From positions 1 to 64,000 of the forward strand of contig NZ_JBDLLG010000023.1 of assembly GCF_039822625.1 (NCBI RefSeq): a stretch of 64,000 bases of DNA. Direction: 5' to 3'. Below, in pieces: positions 43,229-51,473 of this stretch. This DNA is from Marinimicrobium locisalis (lineage in GTDB: Bacteria > Pseudomonadota > Gammaproteobacteria > Pseudomonadales > Cellvibrionaceae). Numbering within the stretch: the first letter of the stretch is position 1; the number at the start of each line of letters is the position of its first letter. A model generated the notes under the pieces. The model saw only the letters and a program-made list of their open reading frames with translations. It was not told the DNA's origin and ran no database searches. The translations under genes and the position numbers were made by a program.

Positions 43229-44806
43229 ATGACCCAAGACATTCACGCCCAAAGAATCCTCATCCTAGACTTCGGCTCCCAATACACCCAACTCATCGCC
43301 CGCAGAGTGCGAGAAATCGGCGTCTTCTCCGAAATCCGCGCCTTCGACATGAGCGACGACGAAATCCGGGACTACAACCCCAACGGCATCATCCTCGCCG
43401 GCGGCCCCGAATCCGTCCACGCCGAAGGCAGCCCAAGAGCCCCCCAAGCCGTCTTCGAACTCGGCGTCCCCGTACTCGGCATCTGCTACGGCATGCAAAC
43501 CATGGCCGAACAACTGGGCGGCTCAGTACAAGGCTCCAAAGTTCAAGAGTTTGGCTACGCCCAAGTCAAAGTCCACGGCCAAACCCAACTCCTGCACGAC
43601 ATCAAAGACCACCTCGACCACAACGGCGACTCCCTACTCGACGTCTGGATGAGCCACGGCGACAAAGTGATCAAACTGCCGCCCAACTTCGAAATAATGG
43701 CCTCCACCCCGAGCTGCCCCATCGCCGGAATGGCCTGCGAAGATAAACACTTCTACGGCGTACAGTTTCACCCGGAAGTCACCCACACCCTGCAAGGCCA
43801 ACGCATCCTCGAACACTTCGTGTTTGAACTCTGCGGCTGCGAAGCCCTCTGGACCCCCGCCAAAATCGTCGACGATGCGATTGAAAAAGTGCGTGAACAA
43901 GTGGGTAAGGACAAAGTCCTGCTCGGCCTCTCCGGTGGGGTAGACTCCTCCGTCGTCGCCGCGCTGCTGCACAAAGCCATCGGCAGCCAACTCACTTGCG
44001 TATTTGTGGACAATGGCCTGCTGCGTAAGGAAGAGGGCGACCAAGTCATGGAAATGTTCGCCCGCAATATGGGCGTCAAAGTCATACGTGTGGACGCCGA
44101 AGACCAATTCCTCGGCAAACTCCAGGGCGTGGACGACCCCGAAGCGAAGCGCAAAATCATCGGCAACACCTTCATCGACGTGTTCGATGACGAAGCCACC
44201 AAGCTCAAAGACGTCAATTGGCTGGCCCAGGGCACCATCTATCCGGACGTGATCGAATCCGCCGCCGCGAAAACCGGGAAGGCCCACGTGATCAAATCCC
44301 ACCACAACGTGGGCGGCCTGCCGGAAACCATGAAAATGCAATTGGTCGAGCCGCTGCGCGAACTGTTCAAAGACGAAGTGCGCAAAATCGGCCTCGAACT
44401 CGGCTTGCCTTACGACATGGTCTACCGCCACCCCTTCCCGGGGCCGGGCCTGGGCGTGCGGATTCTGGGCGAAGTCAAAAAAGAGTACGCGGACATTCTG
44501 CGCGAAGCCGATGCCATCTTTATCGAAGAGCTGCACAACGCCGACTGGTACCACAAAACCAGCCAGGCCTTCGCGGTGTTCCTGCCGGTCAGGTCCGTGG
44601 GCGTCGTTGGTGATGCCCGCCGCTACGAATGGGTAATCGCCCTGCGGGCGGTGGAAACCATCGACTTCATGACCGCCCGCTGGGCGCACCTGCCGTACGA
44701 ATTGCTGGAGAAAGTCTCCAATCGCATTATCAACGAAATTTCAGGGGTGTCACGGGTGACCTACGATGTATCCAGTAAGCCACCAGCGACCATTGAATGG
44801 GAGTAG
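43229..44806 (+). CDS. guaA: GMP synthase (glutamine-hydrolysing)
   Basis: Makes GMP from XMP, ATP and glutamine. The protein is 525 aa. The class I amidotransferase domain has the nucleophile in GICYGMQ (about 86) and the His/Glu in GVQFHPEVTHT. The ATP pyrophosphatase has the P-loop LSGGVDSSV (about 234). The C-terminal dimer domain has RHPFPGPGLGVRILGE. The first 700 bases use mostly C-ending codons, unlike the rest of the gene. Confidence 0.97.
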   Translation: MTQDIHAQRILILDFGSQYTQLIARRVREIGVFSEIRAFDMSDDEIRDYNPNGIILAGGPESVHAEGSPRAPQAVFELGVPVLGICYGMQTMAEQLGGSVQGSKVQEFGYAQVKVHGQTQLLHDIKDHLDHNGDSLLDVWMSHGDKVIKLPPNFEIMASTPSCPIAGMACEDKHFYGVQFHPEVTHTLQGQRILEHFVFELCGCEALWTPAKIVDDAIEKVREQVGKDKVLLGLSGGVDSSVVAALLHKAIGSQLTCVFVDNGLLRKEEGDQVMEMFARNMGVKVIRVDAEDQFLGKLQGVDDPEAKRKIIGNTFIDVFDDEATKLKDVNWLAQGTIYPDVIESAAAKTGKAHVIKSHHNVGGLPETMKMQLVEPLRELFKDEVRKIGLELGLPYDMVYRHPFPGPGLGVRILGEVKKEYADILREADAIFIEELHNADWYHKTSQAFAVFLPVRSVGVVGDARRYEWVIALRAVETIDFMTARWAHLPYELLEKVSNRIINEISGVSRVTYDVSSKPPATIEWE

Positions 44807-44854
44807 GCCGTCAGCTGACGGTCGTGCATCGATTAACGAACCCGGTATTCACCC

Positions 44855-45571
44855 ATGGGCAGAGCCTACCAGAACCGTAAAGAATCCATGTCCAAAACCT
44901 CGGACATGAAAGCCAAAATTTACAGCCGTTACAGCCGCGAAATATATATGTGTGCCAAATCCGGCGGCACGGAGCCGACCGGTAACTTGGCGCTGGCGTC
45001 TCTTCTGGAGCGCGCAAAAAAAGAGCAGGTGCCTGCTCACGTCATCGATAAGGCGATCGCCAAGGCGGCCGGTGGTGGTGGAGAAGACTTTGCGGTGGCG
45101 CGTTATGAGGGCTTCGGCCCGGGTAACACCATGATCATTGTGGACTGCCTGACCGACAACCCGAACCGGACCTATGGCGACGTGCGTACCTGCTTCAATA
45201 AGGTGAAAGCCAAGCTGGGCGCCTCGGGCGCGGTCAGTCATTTGTTCGACCACAGCGCGATATTCAGCTTCTCCGGGCCGGATGAGGACGCTGTGCTGGA
45301 AGCGCTGGCTGACGCGGATGTCGATGTCACCGATATCGAGGCCGAAGACGGCGTAATTACGGTGTTTGCCCCGCAGACCGAATTCGCCAAGACGCGCAAT
45401 GCGCTCAAAGGTGCTTTTGAAGGGATAGAATTTGACGTCGAGGATATTCAGTTTATACCCCAAGTGACGACGGCGATCGAGGGCGAGGATGCTGAACAGT
45501 TTGAAAAGATGCTCGATCTGTTGAACTACCTGGATGACGTCCAGCAGGTTTACCACAACGCTGACTATTGA
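44855..45571 (+). CDS. YebC/PmpR family protein, YeeN type
   Basis: 238 aa. It opens MGRAYQNRKESMSKTSDMKA and KIYSRYSREIYMCAKSGG, as in YeeN-type relatives, rather than the MAGHSKW opening of YebC itself. Conserved ERAKKEQVPAHVIDKAI, YEGFGPGNTMIIVDCLTDN, GASGAVSHLFD and the ending DVQQVYHNADY are present. YebC-family proteins act on translation of proline-rich tracts or as regulators; the role of the YeeN branch is less clear. Confidence 0.9.
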   Translation: MGRAYQNRKESMSKTSDMKAKIYSRYSREIYMCAKSGGTEPTGNLALASLLERAKKEQVPAHVIDKAIAKAAGGGGEDFAVARYEGFGPGNTMIIVDCLTDNPNRTYGDVRTCFNKVKAKLGASGAVSHLFDHSAIFSFSGPDEDAVLEALADADVDVTDIEAEDGVITVFAPQTEFAKTRNALKGAFEGIEFDVEDIQFIPQVTTAIEGEDAEQFEKMLDLLNYLDDVQQVYHNADY

Positions 45572-45741
45572 GAAACAATAGGCGCTGAACAACGTTGACG
45601 GGCACCACGACGCCAGCCGGGCCTTTGCCCTATGCCTGCTGGCCAATTGTGAAAACACTGTGAAAGTGGCTGCTATCGACAGGGCGATGTCTGTCATTCT
45701 GGAAGCCGGCCCGCTACCATAGAGGCCGATTCGCTTCCGGA

Positions 45742-47175
45742 ATGGCCCCGACCATGCGCCTTACGCTCAGCCGAAAACTGTGGCTCGCTTTTTTTTGCAC
45801 GCTTTCGCTCTGCGTGCTGACCATGTACCTTTTGCTGCATGGCACGCTTAAACGCGGCTTTTTGGATTACACCTCCCAGCAGGCGGTGCAACGGCTGGAG
45901 ATCCTTCAGGAGGCCCTGGTCAATATTCACGGGGAAGAGGGCTCGTTCGCCGAACTGAGTCGCGACCCGCAACGTTGGCTGGACTTAAAGTCGATAATCT
46001 TTCCCGATCACAGTTCTTCCATCGTATCCGCTGACGAACAAACGGGAAAGGGCAGCTCCGACAAGTCACCGCAAGATTACTACCGCGAGTTCGTTACCAG
46101 CATCAGCCTGCACGACGCCGAAAAGAACCTGCTGATGGGTGTCCCCAAACCGGACCAGCGCATCAGCTGGGTGCCGCTGAGCAGGGGCGAGTCAATTATC
46201 GGCTATCTGGGTTTCGTAAAGCCAGACATTGTGGTGCGGGAGGCGGACCGGCGTTTTATGAGTCACGTGCTCCGGGTATTCGGCATCATCAGTCTGGTTA
46301 TTTTGGTGATCTCCCTGGGCGTTGCCACCTTTTTTGCCCGACGAATCAGTAAGCCGATCGTGGCCTTGTCCGAGAACACCCAGGCCCTGGCTTCCGGCGA
46401 CTATAGCCGGAGAATTGAGGCCCAAGGCCAGGACGAAATCGGGCAGCTCTGCCGCCACTTCAATCAGCTGGCGCAGACCCTGCAAGCCAACGAACACTCC
46501 CGCGCCCATTGGATTGCCGATATTTCCCACGAAATGCGCACGCCGGTGTCGGTGCTACAGGCGCACATCGAGGCCTTGCAGGATGGCGTGAGGCCGCTCA
46601 ACCGTGAATGTCTGGCGTTGCTGCACAGCAAGGTATCGGGTCTCAGTGCGCTGATCGACGATCTGTTCGAACTCACCCTCTCCGACATCGGTGCCCTCAG
46701 TTATCAAAAGCAGACGTTGTCCCTTAGCCAATTGGTATCGAGCTGTGTGGAGCAGTACCAGGACAAGGCACGTGCCGCTGGCCTGAGTCTCGCCGCCAAG
46801 CTCCCGGAAGCAGAGCCGATTACCTTGACCGGCGACCCCAAACGCCTGGAGCAACTGATCAACAACCTGCTGGAGAATTCGATTCGCTACACCCGCGCCA
46901 GCGGCCGGGTGGAAGTCGAGCTGGCCCAAGACTCCACAAACGTAACATTAATGGTTCGTGACAGTGCACCATCGGTACCGCCGAAAGACCGGGACAGAAT
47001 CTTTGAGCGCCTGCACCGCCTGGAAGCCTCCCGTAGTCGCAACACCGGTGGCGCGGGTCTGGGCCTAGCGATTTGCAAGAACATCGTCGCCGCTCACCAG
47101 GGAGCCATCAGCGCCGAGGATTCACCCTTGGGAGGGGTGACCATTCGGGTACAATTGCCCCACAACAGCGATTAA
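45742..47175 (+). CDS. baeS: BaeS-like envelope-stress sensor histidine kinase
   Basis: Inner-membrane sensor kinase, 477 aa from 45742 (an ATG at 45754 is an equally good start). It has a first membrane helix (about 14-32, SRKLWLAFFCTLSLCVLTMY), a periplasmic sensor (about 35-170), a second helix (about 175-197) and HAMP (about 198-250). The phospho-His is in ISHEMRTPVSVLQ (about 263), followed by the ATPase domain with NNLLENSIRYT and GGAGLGLAICKNIV. Overall similarity is to BaeS. It lies seven bases before the regulator and heads a stress/efflux block. Confidence 0.85.
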   Translation: MAPTMRLTLSRKLWLAFFCTLSLCVLTMYLLLHGTLKRGFLDYTSQQAVQRLEILQEALVNIHGEEGSFAELSRDPQRWLDLKSIIFPDHSSSIVSADEQTGKGSSDKSPQDYYREFVTSISLHDAEKNLLMGVPKPDQRISWVPLSRGESIIGYLGFVKPDIVVREADRRFMSHVLRVFGIISLVILVISLGVATFFARRISKPIVALSENTQALASGDYSRRIEAQGQDEIGQLCRHFNQLAQTLQANEHSRAHWIADISHEMRTPVSVLQAHIEALQDGVRPLNRECLALLHSKVSGLSALIDDLFELTLSDIGALSYQKQTLSLSQLVSSCVEQYQDKARAAGLSLAAKLPEAEPITLTGDPKRLEQLINNLLENSIRYTRASGRVEVELAQDSTNVTLMVRDSAPSVPPKDRDRIFERLHRLEASRSRNTGGAGLGLAICKNIVAAHQGAISAEDSPLGGVTIRVQLPHNSD

Positions 47176-47182
47176 AAAGAAC

Positions 47183-47875
47183 ATGACCACTCCCTTGATT
47201 TGCATTGTCGAAGACGAACCCGAGCTGGCCCAGCTGGTGGACGATTACCTCAGTGCCAGTGGCTACCGCACCCTCCAGTTTCACCGGGGCGATGATGCCG
47301 AAGCCTGGCTCAGAGGGCACGAGCCCGCCCTGATCCTGCTGGACCTCATGTTGCCCGGCATGGATGGCCTACAACTCTGCAAGAACCAACAGGCCCGAAG
47401 CCCCGTGCCCATCATCATGATGACCGCCAAGGTGGAAGAGATTGATCGTCTGCTGGGGCTGGAGCTGGGCGCCGACGACTATGTCTGCAAGCCGTTCAGT
47501 CCGAGGGAGCTGGTAGCCCGGGTAAAGGCTGTCCTTCGCCGCAGTCAAAGCGACCCGGCCTCATCCGCTGGCGAAGAAGTGGCGGCGGTCTCGCTGGATG
47601 AGCAGGCGCTGAGCGTCACCCTGTTTGGCGAGGTGATCGGGCTGACGACCATCGAATTTAGGCTGTTCTCGCTGTTGTTCTCCCATCCGGGACGAATTTT
47701 CTCCCGCCAATACATACTGGACAATATCTATCAGGATTACCGTGTGGTGAGCGACCGCACCGTGGATAGCCACATCAAGAAGCTGCGCAAGAAATTGGTT
47801 ACGCCCGACGAACAGCTCGATCTGATTCATTCCGTCTATGGCAGCGGTTATAAATACGAGGCGCCTCCGCGGTAG
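47183..47875 (+). CDS. baeR: BaeR-like OmpR-family response regulator
   Basis: 230 aa. The receiver has acidic pair ED near the start, the phospho-Asp in LILLDLMLPGMDG (about 53) and Lys in YVCKPFSPREL (about 104). A winged-helix DNA-binding domain (about 130-225) contains FRLFSLLFSHPGRIFSR and DRTVDSHIKKLRKKL. It is the partner of the kinase upstream. In E. coli, BaeR controls spy and mdtABC; analogous genes follow directly here. Confidence 0.88.
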   Translation: MTTPLICIVEDEPELAQLVDDYLSASGYRTLQFHRGDDAEAWLRGHEPALILLDLMLPGMDGLQLCKNQQARSPVPIIMMTAKVEEIDRLLGLELGADDYVCKPFSPRELVARVKAVLRRSQSDPASSAGEEVAAVSLDEQALSVTLFGEVIGLTTIEFRLFSLLFSHPGRIFSRQYILDNIYQDYRVVSDRTVDSHIKKLRKKLVTPDEQLDLIHSVYGSGYKYEAPPR

Positions 47876-48085
47876 CACCGCCTGGATTTCCTCCTATCCC
47901 CGAAAAACCTTCGTCTTTCCCGAGACATAACGCCCGCAAACCGCCAACGAACGTTGGCCTTGCACATTTCCTTCACAGTTCAGCCACTTTTCTTCCCCAG
48001 TTTTGGGGCATTCTAACCCTGTTCCCGACGTAAATCGCCTGAACGGTCGGACGGGACACAAACCCACATTATTAAGGAATGAACT

Positions 48086-48445
48086 ATGAAGAAGCTACTT
48101 TTGATCGGCCTGGCAATTGCTGGTGTTAGCGGCGTGGCCTACGCCTCCTCGGAAGAGGGTTGCGAAGGTACAAGCCGCTTTACGGAGAACCTCAATCTAG
48201 ACCAGGCACGGGCCTACGAAGTGGAGCAGATTCTCAGCTCCTACAAGCAGGTAAAGGACCTGGCCATGAACGGTAATCACGAGCAAATTCCGGTGTTTAT
48301 TGAGGAGAAAAACGCCGAACTTTCCGAAGTGTTGACCGAGCAGGAAATGCAGAAGTTCAAGGAGAATGTTGGCGAATGGACGCAAAGCAAGGACTTTTCC
48401 AAGTACCGGAAGTTTTCCGGAATGAACTTTGGCAAGAAACAGTAA
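48086..48445 (+). CDS. small Spy-like periplasmic protein
   Basis: 119 aa with a signal peptide (MKKLLLIGLAIAGVSGVAYA, cut before SSEEG). The mature part is almost all helical and charged, with LNLDQARAYEVEQILSSYKQ and LSEVLTEQEMQKFKENVGEW. The latter resembles the LTxxQ-type motifs of Spy/CpxP stress chaperones, but overall similarity is weak. The spacer upstream (207 bases) contains short palindromes that could bind the regulator. Function inferred from place and shape only. Confidence 0.6.
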   Translation: MKKLLLIGLAIAGVSGVAYASSEEGCEGTSRFTENLNLDQARAYEVEQILSSYKQVKDLAMNGNHEQIPVFIEEKNAELSEVLTEQEMQKFKENVGEWTQSKDFSKYRKFSGMNFGKKQ

Positions 48446-48458
48446 TTGACTGAAACGG

Positions 48459-48495
48459 CGAGCCTCTCTGAGTGTGAACGACGCAGAGAGGCTCG
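48459..48495 (+). terminator. strong hairpin after the Spy-like gene
   Basis: A perfect 12-bp stem (CGAGCCTCTCTG and inverse) with a 13-base loop starts 13 bases after the stop codon. No T-run follows, so it may stabilise the upstream mRNA or reduce read-through rather than end it. Confidence 0.5.
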
Positions 48496-48536
48496 GTTAA
48501 AAACGCTTATAAAAAGCGATTGCAAGGGCCAAAACG

Positions 48537-49553
48537 ATGAACTTCAGAATTGCCACCACCGTTACAATTTCCATTGTGTTTATAACGCTGATGACAACCG
48601 GAGTACTGCTGTACTCCATGCCCTGGAACTATTTTGTCGGCGCCATTCATATCTGGGCCTCGATTTTCTTTATTATCGGGACCTTGCTGCACTTCAAAAA
48701 CAACTTCAAGGCTTACTGGAGCCACCTTAGGAGAAAGATCGGTAGAAGAGCGCTGAGTTTTTCCGGGGTGGGTTTTCTGGTTCTGGTGGCAGGCCTGATG
48801 TTTGGTGTTGCCCCCTTTGCCACGGTAATGGAGTTTGGCGAAAGGCTGCGCACCGCCAATCAGCCGGTCACGCGTGAATATACCCTGCTGGATTTGACCG
48901 CTGGTGCGGGCCAACCCAGCATGGACCTATTTATCAAGGCCGGCAGTGCCTACGAATCCGAGCCACAGCCCGCCGTGCTTGGTTTTACCTATACTACTGT
49001 GCCGCAAATCGCCGTATGGATGGAAACCTTGGAAGGGCAATACATCGATACCCTTTATGTCACCGGCAAGGCTGCCAGCTCCGGTTTTGGTGAAACCGAC
49101 ACCGGCGCGACCCGCCGGCCGGAAGCCTTGCCTTATTGGAGCCACAGCCGAGGGGTTGAGGAAGCTGACGGCTATTTTGTGCCCTTGCGCAACAACGCCG
49201 ATCTGGACGGCGTTAGCGGCGCGACTCCCAAAAGCGACTACCAAATCGCTCTCTCGGCCCCGCGTATGGGTCGGTATCGTCTGCTTCTGGAGGTTAACCG
49301 TAGCTACGACTTCAACGACTACTATACCCGCGAGCGCTTTCCAGAAGACCCGATTTACAGCGGAGATGGCGCCTCGGGGCAGCCCTCGTTGATCTATGAA
49401 ACGATTATCGACTCAGCGGCACCGGGCCAGTACTTGCTATCGTTGCTCGGCCGCGGCCATCACTCCGGGGCCGACGGAGCGTTGTACCGCGACCTTGAGG
49501 GAATCACTACCGCTCGCAACATTTTGTCGTTTATTGTGGCTAAGGTTGAGTAG
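48537..49553 (+). CDS. DUF4405 membrane protein with a large extracytoplasmic domain
   Basis: 338 aa. The N-terminal unit (about 1-60) has two membrane helices with His residues in AIHIWASIF and TLLHFKNNFKAYW, the DUF4405 pattern (relatives of heme-b membrane anchors). A third helix lies at about 75-97. The remaining about 235 residues are outside the cytoplasm and contain PYWSHSRGVEEADGYFVPLR and DGVSGATPKSDYQI, loosely like DUF2271-type domains. I do not recognise a function. Bound heme is a family-based guess. Confidence 0.6.
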   Translation: MNFRIATTVTISIVFITLMTTGVLLYSMPWNYFVGAIHIWASIFFIIGTLLHFKNNFKAYWSHLRRKIGRRALSFSGVGFLVLVAGLMFGVAPFATVMEFGERLRTANQPVTREYTLLDLTAGAGQPSMDLFIKAGSAYESEPQPAVLGFTYTTVPQIAVWMETLEGQYIDTLYVTGKAASSGFGETDTGATRRPEALPYWSHSRGVEEADGYFVPLRNNADLDGVSGATPKSDYQIALSAPRMGRYRLLLEVNRSYDFNDYYTRERFPEDPIYSGDGASGQPSLIYETIIDSAAPGQYLLSLLGRGHHSGADGALYRDLEGITTARNILSFIVAKVE

Positions 49554-49722
49554 CAGACGTTATGCTTGGGGCTTCACATCCGGCGGCAAATCGGTGGCAT
49601 AGCATGGATAGACGTAACTTTGATACGATACCGCTCGGTGGGAGGGGAACTGAGGCCCGCCGGCGACGTTGCCGCATCAAGCCATCCCAATGAAGTCTCT
49701 CCTTACTCGAAGGCGATAGATT

Positions 49723-50364
49723 ATGTATGAGGACTCTCTATTAGCTTCAACCATGAGGGGGGAGAGCGTTTCATTGCACGAGATTCGCCTGGAACAGGTG
49801 CTGCGGCGCCTGCGAGCCAGTGGGGCGCGCCGGGTGTTGGATCTTGGATGCGGTTCGGGGCAGTTGTTGTACCGGCTGGCGGGCGAAAAGCAGTTTAAAG
49901 AGATTGTCGGCCTGGAAGTCTGCTCCCACTCATTGAGACAAGCCCGGGAAATGCTGGCCGACCACCTTCAAGGTGAGGTTGGCCGGCTGAGGTTGCTCAA
50001 TGGCTCCTACATAGATCCTCAGCCCTCTCTTGTTGATTACGACGTCGCGGCCATGGTAGAAACCATCGAGCATATTAAGCCGGAGCAGCTCTCGGCGGCG
50101 GAGCAGGCCGTCTTTGGCCAGATGCGCCCGCGAGCGGTTTTCCTGACCACGCCCAACCGGGAATTCAACCCCCTTTTTGATCTCCGGCCGGGAGAGTTTC
50201 GCGAGCCCGATCATAAGTTTGAGTGGGATCGCGGCAAGTTTAGCCAGTGGGCTCATGGGGTTGCCCGGCGCAATGGCTATCGGGTGGTTTTGGGCGGCAT
50301 TGGGGAAGAAGACCCCGAGCTAGGCCCCCCTACCCAGACTGCCTGGTTTTCGCTTCGCCACTGA
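49723..50364 (+). CDS. hen1: Hen1-type RNA 3'-terminal ribose 2'-O-methyltransferase (catalytic domain only)
   Basis: 213 aa. It has SAM motif VLDLGCGSGQLLYRL (about 38-52), the metal-binding E-x-x-E-H in VETIEHI (about 111-117), TTPNREFNPLF, and the closing DHKFEWDRGKFSQW (about 162) with its metal-binding His. This set is diagnostic of Hen1, which methylates the 3'-terminal nucleotide of RNA. Bacterial Hen1 is usually about 450 aa with an N-terminal ligase-activating domain and sits beside Pnkp in an RNA-repair cassette. Here only the methyltransferase is present and no pnkp is nearby. Context is a stress/efflux block, 32 bases before an HlyD gene. Confidence 0.82.
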   Translation: MYEDSLLASTMRGESVSLHEIRLEQVLRRLRASGARRVLDLGCGSGQLLYRLAGEKQFKEIVGLEVCSHSLRQAREMLADHLQGEVGRLRLLNGSYIDPQPSLVDYDVAAMVETIEHIKPEQLSAAEQAVFGQMRPRAVFLTTPNREFNPLFDLRPGEFREPDHKFEWDRGKFSQWAHGVARRNGYRVVLGGIGEEDPELGPPTQTAWFSLRH

Positions 50365-50396
50365 GGGCAACGACAAACAGTTTAGGAGACGGACTC

Positions 50397-51473
50397 TTGT
50401 TCACCAAAAAGCTCAACCCGCTCTGGATAGCCGGCGCCCTTGTCGTGTTATTGATTATTTGGCTGGCCTCTGGCGAGGTTCTACAGGCGCCGGACAAGGC
50501 ACCAGAGGCGACCGAGCCGCCCCCCGCCTCTCTAAATAGAGTCCAGGTGCGCGAATTTCGCGCGCGAACCCATCAACCTGACTTGGCGCTGCAAGGGCAG
50601 GTTGAGGCCTGGCAGCAGGTTGAAATCATCGCGCGCGTGGGCGGTGAGGTGATGAACTTGCCGGTGGAGCAGGGCTCTTTGGTAGAACAAGGAAAAGTGC
50701 TGGTGAAGCTGGACGCCGAGGACCGTCAGGCCCGTGTGGAACAACTGAAGGCCGACCTGGAGTTGGTGGAAGCCCAGGTTGAGGCCTCTGAAAAGCTAAG
50801 GGCGCGGGATCTGAACTCCCAAATTGAACAGCTCGGAGCGGTGGCCGAGCGGGCGAGGGTTCGCGCGGAACTGGAAGCGGCGCGGCTGGCGCTTCGAAAC
50901 ACCCGCCCGAAAGCGCCGTTTGATGGAATCTTCGACCGGCGCTTCGTAGACGAAGGCGATTATGCCCAGGCTGGACAGAGACTGCTTCGCTTTGTAGATA
51001 TCTCCCGGTTGCGGGTAAGCGCCCAAGTCTCCCAGCAGGACGTGCATAAACTTGAAGTGGGCTACCCGGCCACCATTACCCTGCTTGATAACAGCCAGTT
51101 AAAGGGGCAGTTAACCTACGTGGCGGCCGTCGCCGATCCCGAGACCCGCAGTTATTACGTCGAAATCGAAGCCACGAATCCCGAGCGGCGTCGTATTGCC
51201 GGAGGGAGCGCTGCCATTCAAATCCAGCTCGGCGAGGTACAAGCGCATCATATCGCACCCTCCCTGCTCTCGCTTGATGGGGACGGGCGCACGGTTGTTC
51301 GCTACGTGGATGAGAATCAGCAGGTGAAGGAGCAGCCGGTGGAGTTGATTAGCGCCACTCGCAAGGGCGCCTGGGTGAGTGGATTGCCCGAGCGAATCAA
51401 TCTGATTACCCAGGGCGCGGGGTTCGTCGAGCCGGGGCAGGAAGTGGAAGTGGTTATGGCCGGGGAGGAGTAA
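50397..51473 (+). CDS. RND efflux periplasmic adaptor (HlyD/AcrA-like)
   Basis: Membrane-fusion protein linking the inner-membrane pump to an outer-membrane channel. About 358 aa from a TTG at 50397, chosen because AGGAG lies eight bases upstream and the membrane helix follows directly (about 8-27). A longer frame reaches into hen1 and is rejected. It has a lipoyl-like domain (EIIARVGGEVMNLPVEQGSL), a short coiled hairpin (about 95-155), a second lipoyl half (RPKAPFDGIFDRRFVDEGDY) and beta-barrel and membrane-proximal parts. The last base overlaps the pump start. Confidence 0.9.
   Translation: MFTKKLNPLWIAGALVVLLIIWLASGEVLQAPDKAPEATEPPPASLNRVQVREFRARTHQPDLALQGQVEAWQQVEIIARVGGEVMNLPVEQGSLVEQGKVLVKLDAEDRQARVEQLKADLELVEAQVEASEKLRARDLNSQIEQLGAVAERARVRAELEAARLALRNTRPKAPFDGIFDRRFVDEGDYAQAGQRLLRFVDISRLRVSAQVSQQDVHKLEVGYPATITLLDNSQLKGQLTYVAAVADPETRSYYVEIEATNPERRRIAGGSAAIQIQLGEVQAHHIAPSLLSLDGDGRTVVRYVDENQQVKEQPVELISATRKGAWVSGLPERINLITQGAGFVEPGQEVEVVMAGEE

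Noticed and set aside
43174..43746. 190-codon Arg/Pro/Ser-rich frame over the start of guaA
   Set aside because: Shadow frame of the C-rich guaA 5' end; the composition is that of an out-of-frame reading.
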